Origin: Halotalea alkalilenta DSM 17697
Lineage (GTDB): Bacteria > Pseudomonadota > Gammaproteobacteria > Pseudomonadales > Halomonadaceae
Length of the DNA: 64,000 nt
Reading direction: 5' to 3'
NCBI RefSeq assembly: GCF_000621205.1
Contig: NZ_KK211230.1
Span: 132,243 to 196,242 of the forward strand
This document shows positions 1 through 7,332 of this stretch, piece after piece. The notes under the pieces are model-generated. The model was not told the origin of the DNA. It saw only the letters and a list, made by a program, of their open reading frames with translations, and made no database searches. Numbering within the stretch: position 1 is the stretch's first letter; every line of letters begins with the position of its first letter. The position numbers and the translations under genes were made by a program.

Positions 1-1134
1 GATCAGTAACGCGAGCCCCAATGCCGTCGCCGCCAGCAGCAGCTGGTTGGGCAGGCCGAAGAGCATGCCGATGTGGGCATCCACCCCCCAGCGGGTCAGC
101 TTGGCGGCGAGCGGAAAGTCGGCGAAGCGCAGCAGGTCGACCACTCGTCCATCGCGCGGGTCGATTGCCGCGCTGTCGGCCTGGGTCGGCCATTGGTAGT
201 CGATCTCGCGCACCGTCCAGGCGCGGGCCTGGTCGTTCGACGGGCGCAGCTCGATGCGTGGCGCGCCGAGTCCGGCGCCGCGGGCCGCTGCGAGCACCAG
301 GTCGGCCTGGGCGGGATCGAACGCGGCGGTCGCCGGCTCGTCCATCGCGCCATGATGCGCCGCTTGGGGATCATGGCGTGGCTCGATCCGGGCGGGGTCG
401 AGCTGGGTAGAGACACTCGGGGTACCCCAATCCAGCGCGCTGCGCAGCTCGGAGATTCGCTCTCCCGCCCATTTCGACCAGGTCAATCCGGTGGCGGAGA
501 AAAACGCAAGGCCGACCAGCAGTATCAGGCCGAGGGTGGCATGGTGACGCGCGGTGCCGCGACGCTGGCCGCCGCGGCCGAGCCACCATAGCGCGGTGCC
601 GCCGAGCGCCAGGAGCCATAGCCAGGAGGCGGCCAGTTCGCTGTAGGCGCGACCGAACTCGCCGAGATGCAGGCTGCGATGGAAGTGGTCGATCCAGGTA
701 CGCAGCGGCAGCAGGCCGCTGGTGCCATAGACGGGCAGCGTCCCGCGCAGCTCGAGGCTGACCGGGTCGACGAACACCGCGAGGTGCATCGAGCCACCGA
801 GCTTCGGCTCGGCGAACATCACCCGCGTCGTCGTGCCCGGCAGGGGCGCGGGGCGTATCGCGGCGGGGGCGGGGTGGCCATCGATCGACGCGCGCGCGGC
901 TTCGACCTGGGCGGAGAGCGGCTGTGGTGCGCCGCTCGCCGGGGCGCGCAGTGCATCGGCGTAGAGCCAGGCCTCGAGCGAGGGCGTCAGCGCATAGAGT
1001 GCGCCGCTCAGTGCGGCGGTGAGGATGAATGGGGCGACCAGCAGGCCGATGTAGAAGTGCAGGCGGTGGATCAGTGCGATCCACACGCCGCGCGCCTTGG
1101 CATCGGCGCGCGGTGGGGCAGCGGAGGCGGGCAT
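1..1134 (-). CDS. PepSY-domain membrane protein (PiuB-like), C-terminus cut by window edge
   Basis: Reading the minus strand from an ATG at 1134 gives an open frame of 378 codons that runs off the window start. A GAGGA ribosome-binding site lies just upstream of the ATG. The N-terminus has a membrane segment (FYIGLLVAPFILTAALSGAL), then a soluble PepSY-type region, then the diagnostic stretch WIDHFHRSLHLGEFGRAY followed by a second hydrophobic segment (LAASWLWLLALGGTALWWLG) and a third (HHATLGLILLVGLAFFSATG). This is the PepSY-associated TM family (often called iron-regulated or sulfite-reductase-like flavoprotein partner), usually found beside siderophore or metal uptake genes in the inner membrane. 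A further hydrophobic helix begins at the very edge (LLLAATALGLALLI). Its substrate or partner is unknown. It lies downstream of the DUF2946 gene on the same strand. Confidence 0.85.
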   Translation of the reverse strand, partial: MPASAAPPRADAKARGVWIALIHRLHFYIGLLVAPFILTAALSGALYALTPSLEAWLYADALRAPASGAPQPLSAQVEAARASIDGHPAPAAIRPAPLPGTTTRVMFAEPKLGGSMHLAVFVDPVSLELRGTLPVYGTSGLLPLRTWIDHFHRSLHLGEFGRAYSELAASWLWLLALGGTALWWLGRGGQRRGTARHHATLGLILLVGLAFFSATGLTWSKWAGERISELRSALDWGTPSVSTQLDPARIEPRHDPQAAHHGAMDEPATAAFDPAQADLVLAAARGAGLGAPRIELRPSNDQARAWTVREIDYQWPTQADSAAIDPRDGRVVDLLRFADFPLAAKLTRWGVDAHIGMLFGLPNQLLLAATALGLALLI

Positions 1135-1217
1135 GGCCGGTTCCTCGAGCGTGAACGCAATCCTGGGCACGGATTGCGGGGCGCCGACATCCTCGTGAGA
1201 TGCGGCGGGTGACGGTT

Positions 1218-1649
1218 TCAAGCGGCTCGAGCTGCGGCGGGTGGTGCGCGGGGCGGGGCGTGGATGGAACGCGCGCTGCCCGGAAAACCTTGGTCGGGGC
1301 GCGCGGTGAGCAGCTGCCGGTCGAGATTGCCCAGCTTGGTGAGGACTGGGGGGCTCGGGGGCAGGCTGGGTAGCTGGAGCAGGTGGCAATAGCCGCACTT
1401 GGCATGGTCCTGCGCGGCGTGGGGCGCCTGTGCCGGTGGGGCCGGGCCGTCGCGGTGCTGCGCTTCGGCGTGGTGCGGGGTCGACGAGCGATGCGCGGGC
1501 GGATGGTCGTGCGCCATCGCCGCCGGTTCGAAACGCCCGGGCATCTGCTGCGCCAGCGCCACCGTCTGAGAGACCAGTGGGGCGATGGAGATCAGCAGCA
1601 TGGCGCAGAGCGCGATCCAAGCGGTGAGGTGGCGACGATCGAGACGCAT
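1218..1649 (-). CDS. DUF2946 family protein, His-rich with CGYC motif
   Basis: A 143-residue protein starts with a hydrophobic signal or anchor segment (ALCAMLLISIAPLVSQTVALA). It continues into a histidine-rich stretch (residues about 45-85, many H, HH and HD pairs) and the conserved KCGYCHLL motif typical of DUF2946 (around residues 84-91). The C-terminal third is Pro/Ala/Arg rich. Family members are small exported proteins, commonly beside TonB receptors, PepSY proteins or copper genes. A metal-binding role is suggested by the His/Cys content but is not established. It is encoded just upstream of the PepSY protein (84-base gap) and probably cotranscribed with it. It is divergent from the B12-riboswitch operon. 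No strong ribosome-binding site precedes the ATG. Confidence 0.7.
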   Translation of the reverse strand: MRLDRRHLTAWIALCAMLLISIAPLVSQTVALAQQMPGRFEPAAMAHDHPPAHRSSTPHHAEAQHRDGPAPPAQAPHAAQDHAKCGYCHLLQLPSLPPSPPVLTKLGNLDRQLLTARPDQGFPGSARSIHAPPRAPPAAARAA

Positions 1650-1754
1650 TGAAGAGCAAGCTGCAGGAATGGGAACGCAAGGGTGCGGCGAATCCGCCTT
1701 TGGGTCAATCCTATGTGCTACACATAATTGTTATTTAGTAACGTTTTTGGCATC

Positions 1755-1920
1755 CTGGGCAGCGCTTGGCCGTATCGATTGCACCGGACCCTGCACTGCC
1801 TTAAGGTCGATGCCGACTATCGTGCCCAGCGGGAAGCCGGTGAGATTCCGGCGCGGTCGCGCCACTGTATTCGACGCCCGTCGAGAGCCAGACCTCGCGA
1901 GTCACGCCCCTGCATCCACT
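1755..1920 (+). promoter_or_regulatory. Cobalamin (adenosylcobalamin) riboswitch
   Basis: The leader contains the hallmark cobalamin aptamer core: GGGAAGCCGGTGAGATTCCG at 1830-1849, then GCGCGGTCGCGCCACTGTA (the B12 box, ending about 1868). A downstream GAGAGCCAGACCTCGC segment (about 1881-1896) corresponds to the conserved 3' strand near the kissing-loop region. The outer limits given are approximate. The aptamer ends shortly before the ribosome-binding site AGGAGA at 1942-1947 of the first transporter gene, which fits translational control. The family represses B12 uptake and synthesis genes when cobalamin is bound. The AT-rich stretch at 1715-1745 just upstream is the likely promoter region. 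Confidence 0.9.
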
Positions 1921-1951
1921 GCCAATGGGACGCGTCATCCCAGGAGAACCC

Positions 1952-2998
1952 ATGCCCTACGTTTCAGCGGCGCTCGTTTCGCGGCGCCAGCTTCTACCGC
2001 TGTGCTTGAGCATGGCGAGTCTCGTCCCCTCGCTGGGACAGGCCGCCACCGACTATCCGCTGCGTATCGACAACTGCGGCCGTACCCTGGTCTTCGAGCA
2101 GGCCCCCGAGCGGGTGGTGAGCATCGGCCAGGCGAGCACCGAGATCCTGCTCGGCCTCGGGCTCGGTGCGCGAATCGTCGGTACCGGGGTGTGGTTCGGG
2201 CCGCTGCCGCCAGCGCTCGCCGCCGAAGGTGCCGCGGTGCCGCGGCTCGCCGACAACGCGCCGAGCTTCGAGGCGGTGGCCGGTACGCGCCCGGACCTCG
2301 TCACCGCCCAGTACACCTATCACCTCGGTGCCAATGGTGAAGTCGCCACGCCCGAGCAGTTCGAAAGCCTCGGCATTCTCTCCTACGTCTCGCCGTCCGA
2401 CTGCGAGGACAAAGGAGTGACCGCGGACTCCAACGCCGACGGCAGCCGTTCGCAGCCATTCGAGATGGCGCTGGTCGAGCGCGAAGTCAGCGAGCTGGCC
2501 GAGATCTTCGACGTCGGGCCGCACGGCGAGACGCTCAACGCAGCGCTCGGGGCACGTATCGCACAGGCCCGCGAGCGCCTCGCCGGCGGCGCCTCCGAGC
2601 CGCTCAAGGTGGTGTTCTGGTTCTCGAGCCCCAGGCTCGAGGGCGACCCCTGGGTGGCGGGCAGTAACGGTGTGCCCGGCTACATCGCACGCACCCTCGG
2701 GCTCGACAACGTGATCGAGACCGAGGAGGAGTGGCCCGCGGTGAGCTGGGAGCGGATCGCCTCGCTCGACCCCGACGTCATCGTGGTAGCGCGGATGGAC
2801 CGCAGGCTCTATCCCGCCGACGACGCCGAGGTCAAGCGCGCTTTCCTCCAGCGGGACCCGGTGACCCGCGAGCTGCGTGCAGTGCGCGATGGCCGCGTGC
2901 TGGTGGTGGATGCCCAAGCGCTCAATCCTTCCCTTCGGGTGGTCGATGGCATCGAGACGCTCGCCGATCAGCTCGATGCCGCTGGGGCGACGCGGTGA
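1952..2998 (+). CDS. BtuF-like periplasmic substrate-binding protein of riboswitch-controlled ABC importer
   Basis: A 348-residue periplasmic binding protein of the helical-backbone (BtuF/FepB/FhuD) class. The ATG at 1952 is chosen because AGGAGAACCC precedes it; an in-frame ATG at 1925 has no such site. The export signal includes the twin-Arg-like SRRQLLPLCLSMASLVPS and ends near GQAA. The fold begins with YPLRIDNCGRTLVF and RVVSIGQASTEILLGLGL, then later DPDVIVVARMDRR. An unusual middle stretch, YVSPSDC through NADGSR, is a signature I associate with a subfamily sometimes labelled F420-0 transporter binding proteins. Given the cobalamin riboswitch upstream and cobF downstream, a corrinoid, cobalt-chelate or related substrate is the better inference. 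Its stop codon overlaps the permease start (GTGA). Confidence 0.85.
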   Translation: MPYVSAALVSRRQLLPLCLSMASLVPSLGQAATDYPLRIDNCGRTLVFEQAPERVVSIGQASTEILLGLGLGARIVGTGVWFGPLPPALAAEGAAVPRLADNAPSFEAVAGTRPDLVTAQYTYHLGANGEVATPEQFESLGILSYVSPSDCEDKGVTADSNADGSRSQPFEMALVEREVSELAEIFDVGPHGETLNAALGARIAQARERLAGGASEPLKVVFWFSSPRLEGDPWVAGSNGVPGYIARTLGLDNVIETEEEWPAVSWERIASLDPDVIVVARMDRRLYPADDAEVKRAFLQRDPVTRELRAVRDGRVLVVDAQALNPSLRVVDGIETLADQLDAAGATR

Positions 2999-4035
2999 TC
3001 GAGCGGTTCGCCGCTGACGCCGGCTGGGCCTGGCGCTATGGGCTTGCGCTGGTCGCGGTGCTGGGCCTGGGGGTCGCCGTGGTGCTCGCCGCCTCGATCG
3101 GTGAGATGCGCATCCCGTTCACGGTGTCGTTGAAGGCGATCCTCAACGGGCTCGGTCTCACCGACTATCCGCTCGATAGGATCCAGCAGGGCATCGTCTG
3201 GGAGTACCGGGTCAGCCGCGCGCTGGTCGCGGCCTGCTGCGGCGCCGGGCTTTCGGTGTGCGGGGCGATCCTCCAGGCGCTGCTGCGCAACGCGCTGGCC
3301 GAGCCCTACGTGCTTGGAATCTCGGCCGGGGCTTCGACCGGCGCCGTGCTGGTCATGCTGCTCGGGGTCGGCGGTGGCGTGATCGGGGTCTCGCTCGGCG
3401 CCTTTCTCGGCGCGGCGCTCGCCTTTTCGCTGGTGCTGCTGCTCGCCGCCAGCGGCCGTGCCGGGGTGACGCGGGTGATCCTCGCCGGGGTCGCCGGCGC
3501 CCAGCTGTTCAACGCCTTGACCGCTTACATCGTCTCCACCTCGGCCAACGCCGAGCAGGCGCGCAGCGTGATGTTCTGGCTGCTCGGCAGTCTCGGCGGC
3601 GTGCGCTGGCCCGACGTCTGGCTCGCAGGGCTGGTGGTCGGGGTGGCGCTCGTGGCCTGCCTGCTGTTCGCCCGCGCCCTGGACGCCTTCGCCTTCGGCG
3701 AGGACCTCGCCGCGACCCTCGGCATCTCGGTCGCCGGCGTGCGGCTGGTACTGTTCGCGATCACCGCGCTGGTCACCGCGACCCTGGTCAGCATCGTCGG
3801 CGCGGTAGGGTTCGTCGGCCTGGTGATCCCCCACGCCGCGCGTTTTCTGGTCGGCCCCGGGCACTCCAGGCTGCTGCCGGCTTCGGCGCTGATCGGTGCC
3901 AACTTCATGGTGCTCGCCGACATCGTCTCGCGGATCATCGTGCCCCAGCAGGTACTGCCGATCGGCGTGGTCACCGCGCTGGTCGGCGCGCCGGCCTTCG
4001 CTTTGATCCTCTATCGATCGAGGCTCAGCCCATGA
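2995..4035 (+). CDS. FecCD/BtuC-family ABC transporter permease
   Basis: The GTG at 2995 overlaps the stop of the binding-protein gene in a GTGA junction and gives a 346-residue protein, the normal size for FecCD permeases; upstream in-frame codons encode low-complexity Arg-rich sequence and are not credible. About ten membrane helices are visible, with the family motifs YRVSRALVAACCGAGLSVCGA, ALLRNALAEPYVLGISAGAS, and the C-terminal GFVGLVIPHAAR and GAPAFALILYR. It forms the inner-membrane channel for the adjacent binding protein and ATPase. The cobalamin riboswitch puts it under B12 control. Substrate is inferred as a corrinoid or related cofactor; FecCD sequences alone cannot separate iron-siderophore from B12 import. 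Confidence 0.9.
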   Translation: MIERFAADAGWAWRYGLALVAVLGLGVAVVLAASIGEMRIPFTVSLKAILNGLGLTDYPLDRIQQGIVWEYRVSRALVAACCGAGLSVCGAILQALLRNALAEPYVLGISAGASTGAVLVMLLGVGGGVIGVSLGAFLGAALAFSLVLLLAASGRAGVTRVILAGVAGAQLFNALTAYIVSTSANAEQARSVMFWLLGSLGGVRWPDVWLAGLVVGVALVACLLFARALDAFAFGEDLAATLGISVAGVRLVLFAITALVTATLVSIVGAVGFVGLVIPHAARFLVGPGHSRLLPASALIGANFMVLADIVSRIIVPQQVLPIGVVTALVGAPAFALILYRSRLSP

Positions 4036-4841
4036 GTCTCGAAGCGCATGGCCTGGACTGGCGGGCCGGAGGCCGATTGATCCTCGACCAGGTATCGCTG
4101 CAGGTGCCGCCCGGCGAGCTGATGGGGCTGCTCGGCCCCAATGGATCGGGTAAGTCCACCCTGCTGCGCCTGTTCGCCGGACTGGCCCGCCCCGCCCGGG
4201 GCGAAGTGCTGCTCGACGGCGCGCCGCTCGCCCGGCGCTCCCGCCGCGACATCGCTCGGCGCATCGCCCTGGTCGAGCAGCACGCCACCACCGATACCGA
4301 CATCTCGGTGCTCGAATCGGTACGGCTCGGGCGGACCCCGCATCGCTCGGCGATCTCCGGCTGGAGCGCGAATGACCAGCGCGCGGTAGACAGCGCACTC
4401 GACCAGGTCGGCTTGGCCGACAAATGCGCCCGACGCTGGCACACCCTGTCGGGCGGTGAGCGCCAGCGGGTACAGATCGCCCGCGCGCTGGCCCAGCAGC
4501 CGAGCGAGCTGCTGCTCGACGAACCGACCAATCACCTCGATATCCAGCACCAGCTCGAGTTGCTCGAGCTGGTGCGCCGGCTGCCGCTGACCTGCGTGAT
4601 GGCGATCCACGATCTCAACCTGGCGGCGATGTTCTGCGATACCCTGGCAGTGCTCGACGGCGGGCGTCTGGTCGCCTTCGGCGCCCCTGAGGAGGTGCTG
4701 ACGCCCGCACTGATCGAGCGCGTCTACGGCGTGCGCGCACTGGTGTCTCGCTCCACCCCTCATCGGCGCCCACACGTCCAGTACCTGCCGCTGACCCCCT
4801 CGAGCCTCGACCAGGAGCCGCCATGCGAGCCCTCGACCTGA
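4032..4841 (+). CDS. ABC transporter ATP-binding protein (BtuD/FecE type)
   Basis: A 269-residue ATPase starting at the ATG that overlaps the permease stop (ATGA). It carries Walker A GPNGSGKST (about residues 36-44), the signature LSGGERQR (about 139), Walker B LLLDEPTNHLD (about 160) and the switch histidine in IHDLNLA. It powers the importer formed with the two preceding gene products. The C-terminal tail runs past the usual domain and its last 19 bases overlap the start of cobF, so the four genes form one tightly coupled operon. No truncation or missing catalytic residue is visible. Confidence 0.92.
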   Translation: MSLEAHGLDWRAGGRLILDQVSLQVPPGELMGLLGPNGSGKSTLLRLFAGLARPARGEVLLDGAPLARRSRRDIARRIALVEQHATTDTDISVLESVRLGRTPHRSAISGWSANDQRAVDSALDQVGLADKCARRWHTLSGGERQRVQIARALAQQPSELLLDEPTNHLDIQHQLELLELVRRLPLTCVMAIHDLNLAAMFCDTLAVLDGGRLVAFGAPEEVLTPALIERVYGVRALVSRSTPHRRPHVQYLPLTPSSLDQEPPCEPST

Positions 4842-5572
4842 TCGGCATCGGCGCCGGCGACCCGCGCCATCTCACCTTGCAAGCGGTCGAAGCGCTGGGT
4901 CGGCTCGATCTCGTCGTGCTGATCGACAAACGCGCCGAAACCGCCGAACTGACCCTGATGCGCGAAGCGATTCTCGACCGCTTCGCCTCGCCGAGGCTCG
5001 AACGCCTCCACCTCGACGACCCACCGCGCCGCCGCGAAGGCGACTACGCCGCCAACGTCGAGGCATGGCATACCGCCCGGGCCGAGCTGCTCGAGGACGC
5101 GCTACGCAGCCATCTCCAAGACGGACAGCGCGCGGGACTGCTGGCCTGGGGCGAGCCCACCCTGTTCGACAGCGCGCTGCGGCTGATCAGAACGATCCAA
5201 ATGCGAGGAAGCATTGAACTCGAAGTCGAGGTAATCCCCGGCATCTCCAGCGTCCAAGCGCTCGCCGCGCGTCACCGCATCCCCCTCAACCGGATCAACG
5301 AGCCGGTCCACATCACCACCGGGCGCAAGCTCGCCGCAGGGTTTCCCCCCGGACTCGACGCGGTGCTGGTGATGCTCGACGGCGACTGCACCTTCCTGCA
5401 AGTGGCAGAGCCGGGGATGGAGATATTCTGGGGCGCCTATCTCGGCACCGAGGATGAGATCCTCATCGAAGGCCTGGTTGGAGAGGTCGGCCAGCGCATC
5501 GTCGAGCTACGCGCGGCGGCGCGCGCCCGCAAGGGGTGGATAATGGACACCTACCTGCTACGGCGGCGATAG
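4823..5572 (+). CDS. cobF: Precorrin-6A synthase (deacetylating)
   Basis: A 249-residue SAM-dependent methyltransferase of the tetrapyrrole methylase family. It opens with the glycine-rich LIGIGAGDPRHLT (cofactor loop), has a central GLLAWGEPTLFDSALRLI and GISSVQALAARHRIPLN, and ends with the CobF-typical WGAYLGTEDEILIEG and KGWIMDTYLLR. CobF methylates C1 of precorrin-5 and releases acetic acid in the aerobic (oxygen-dependent) cobalamin pathway. It overlaps the ATPase gene by 19 bases and is the last gene of the riboswitch operon. No other cobalamin biosynthesis gene is in the window, so the rest of the pathway would have to be elsewhere. This is the clearest support for a corrinoid context of the transporter. 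Confidence 0.9.
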   Translation: MRALDLIGIGAGDPRHLTLQAVEALGRLDLVVLIDKRAETAELTLMREAILDRFASPRLERLHLDDPPRRREGDYAANVEAWHTARAELLEDALRSHLQDGQRAGLLAWGEPTLFDSALRLIRTIQMRGSIELEVEVIPGISSVQALAARHRIPLNRINEPVHITTGRKLAAGFPPGLDAVLVMLDGDCTFLQVAEPGMEIFWGAYLGTEDEILIEGLVGEVGQRIVELRAAARARKGWIMDTYLLRRR

Positions 5573-5626
5573 CTGAAGGTTTTTATACCGTTATCATGAT
5601 AGGGGCGGTCTTAGGATTGTCCAGAA

Positions 5627-6053
5627 CCGAGTCGAACCACGGCCCCGGCGCCGAGGATGGGTCCCTCGACTGGCGCCCCCATTGCCGAGCCAGTACTCGA
5701 TCTTGGCGCGTATGGCGCCGCTCGGGACGAACGGATAGGAGGTACGCGCTCAGGGTGTCCGGAAGCATCGACTTCCGTTCATGGTGGGGAGCGAGGACCC
5801 TTCGATATCCGCTCGTGGTGAGCCGGCGAGGAACGAGCCGAGTCGAACCACGGCCTCATCGCCGCCGCACGATCCCTCGACTGGCGCCCCCATTGCCGAG
5901 GCGGTGCTCGAGCTTGGCGCGTACGGCGCCGCTCGGGACGAACGGATAGGGGGCCCCGAGGTCCGGCGTTCCCAGCCGTTCGTGGTGAGCCGGGCCTTCG
6001 ACGACCTGGGCCAACTCGCGCAAGGCTGCGCAGGCCCGAGTCGAACCACGGCC
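5627..6053. repeat. Gene-free stretch with degenerate long direct repeats
   Basis: The 5573-6103 interval has no credible gene. It holds two long imperfect direct copies, starting near 5627 and 5838 (spacing 211 bases), and a third partial copy near 6036 (spacing 198). Shared blocks are CCGAGTCGAACCACGGCC (5627-5644, 5838-5855, 6036-6053), CCTCGACTGGCGCCCCCATT (from 5664 and 5875) and a 38-base block at 5702-5739 and 5913-5950 with one visible mismatch. Fragments like CCGTTCGTGGTGAGC (5976-5990) resemble a dispersed intergenic palindrome family (CGTTCGTGGTGAGC...GTCGAACCACG) seen in many proteobacteria. The rest looks decayed. It separates cobF and queG, which converge here. Confidence 0.7.
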
Positions 6054-6103
6054 CACTCGCCTGAGGCGGGGTCCACTCTCCGTTCGCTGCCGGCGTTTTT
6101 GCT

Positions 6104-7204
6104 TCAGCCGTGGGCAAGCAGGGTGGGGGCGCGGCGGCGCTGCTCGGCGAGCGCCCATTCGACGTGCTCTCGAACCAGCGGGCTTGGGTCGTCGCGGCGG
6201 GCTTGGAGTGCGTCGATCACTCGCGGCGACCAGGGCGCGTTGCCCAGTCCTACCGCGATGTTGCGCAGCCAGCGCTGGTGGCCGATGCGGCGGATGGCGC
6301 TGCCTTCGGTGCGCTCGAGGAATTCCTCTTCGTTCCAGGCGAACAGCTCGATCAGCTCGGCGCGATCGAGGGCGTGGCGGGGGGCGAAGTCGGGTTCGGG
6401 GCTTGCGCGGGTGAAGCGGGTGAAGGGGCAGACCAGCTGGCAGTCGTCGCAGCCATAGACCCGGTTGCCGATCGCGCGGCGCAGTTCGAGCGGGATCGCG
6501 CCTTTGAGTTCGATGGTGAGATAGGAAATGCAGCGCCGCGCGTCGACTATCTTGTCGTCGACGATCGCGCCGGTGGGGCAGGCGCTCTTGCAGCGCTCGC
6601 AGCTGCCGCAGTGCTCGCCTTCGAATGGCGGGTCGATCGGCAGCGGCAGGTCGGTATAGAGCTCGCCAAGGAAGAACAGCGAGCCCGCCTTGGGGTTGAG
6701 CAGCATCGAGTTCTTGCCGAACCAGCCGAGGCCGCTGCGCTGGGCCAGCGCGCGTTCGAGCACGGGGGCTGAGTCGACGAAGGCGCGGTAGCCGAAGGGG
6801 CCGATTTCGGCCTCGAGCCATTTCGCCAGCGTCGTCAGCCGCTTGCGTATCAGCTTGTGGTAGTCGCGCCCGAGCGCGTAGCGGGAGATATAGGCCTTGT
6901 CCGGCTGGCCGAGCACCTTGGTGGTTTCGACCTCGGGCGGCAGGTAGTCCATCCGTGCGGTGATCACCCGGCGGGTGCCGGGCACCAGCCGGTCGGGGCG
7001 CCAGCGCTTGTCGCCGTGCTCCGCCATGTAGCCCATCTCGCCATGCATGCCTGCAGCGAGCCAGTGGGCGAGGTGCTCGCGGTGCTCGCCGAGCTCGACA
7101 TCGGCGACGCCGAGCTGCTGGAAGCCGAGTTCGCGGCCCCAGACCAGCAGCTTGGCCTTGAGCGCAGTGAGATCGGGTTGCGGGCGCGGAGCATCATCCG
7201 TCAT
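6104..7204 (-). CDS. queG: Epoxyqueuosine reductase
   Basis: A 366-residue protein of the QueG family, which uses a cobalamin cofactor and two [4Fe-4S] clusters to reduce epoxyqueuosine to queuosine in the anticodon loop of tRNAs. The sequence shows VDSAPVLERALAQRSGLGWFGKN (conserved QueG segment, about residue 145), the first cluster motif CGSCERCKSACP (about 204) and the second CDDCQLVCP (about 255), then a HEAT-like tail with RRIGHQRWLRNIAVGLGN. Length matches the family. It is transcribed away from nnrDE, with a 128-base divergent gap to the nnrDE start. Its need for cobalamin is notable next to a B12-controlled operon, though the two are not in one transcript. Confidence 0.95.
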   Translation of the reverse strand: MTDDAPRPQPDLTALKAKLLVWGRELGFQQLGVADVELGEHREHLAHWLAAGMHGEMGYMAEHGDKRWRPDRLVPGTRRVITARMDYLPPEVETTKVLGQPDKAYISRYALGRDYHKLIRKRLTTLAKWLEAEIGPFGYRAFVDSAPVLERALAQRSGLGWFGKNSMLLNPKAGSLFFLGELYTDLPLPIDPPFEGEHCGSCERCKSACPTGAIVDDKIVDARRCISYLTIELKGAIPLELRRAIGNRVYGCDDCQLVCPFTRFTRASPEPDFAPRHALDRAELIELFAWNEEEFLERTEGSAIRRIGHQRWLRNIAVGLGNAPWSPRVIDALQARRDDPSPLVREHVEWALAEQRRRAPTLLAHG

Positions 7205-7332
7205 GGCGGTGCGGTGTCTTGGCGTGGCCGCTCATTATGCATCAGTGACGTCGCACCGGCGAATTAGCCAGGCCGCTCCCTGCGGCCTAAGCTGTGCGAC
7301 GAAGCCTGTCCGAGACGTTCCAAGGAGCGAAC

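Noticed and set aside
371-1405. 344-codon minus-strand frame across the PepSY and DUF2946 region
   Set aside because: Low-complexity Arg/Pro/Ala composition; a different minus-strand frame gives a clear PepSY membrane protein, and another gives the DUF2946 protein.
5627-6053. CRISPR array
   Set aside because: Repeat spacing of about 200 bases, long imperfect repeats and no cas genes; it does not have CRISPR geometry.
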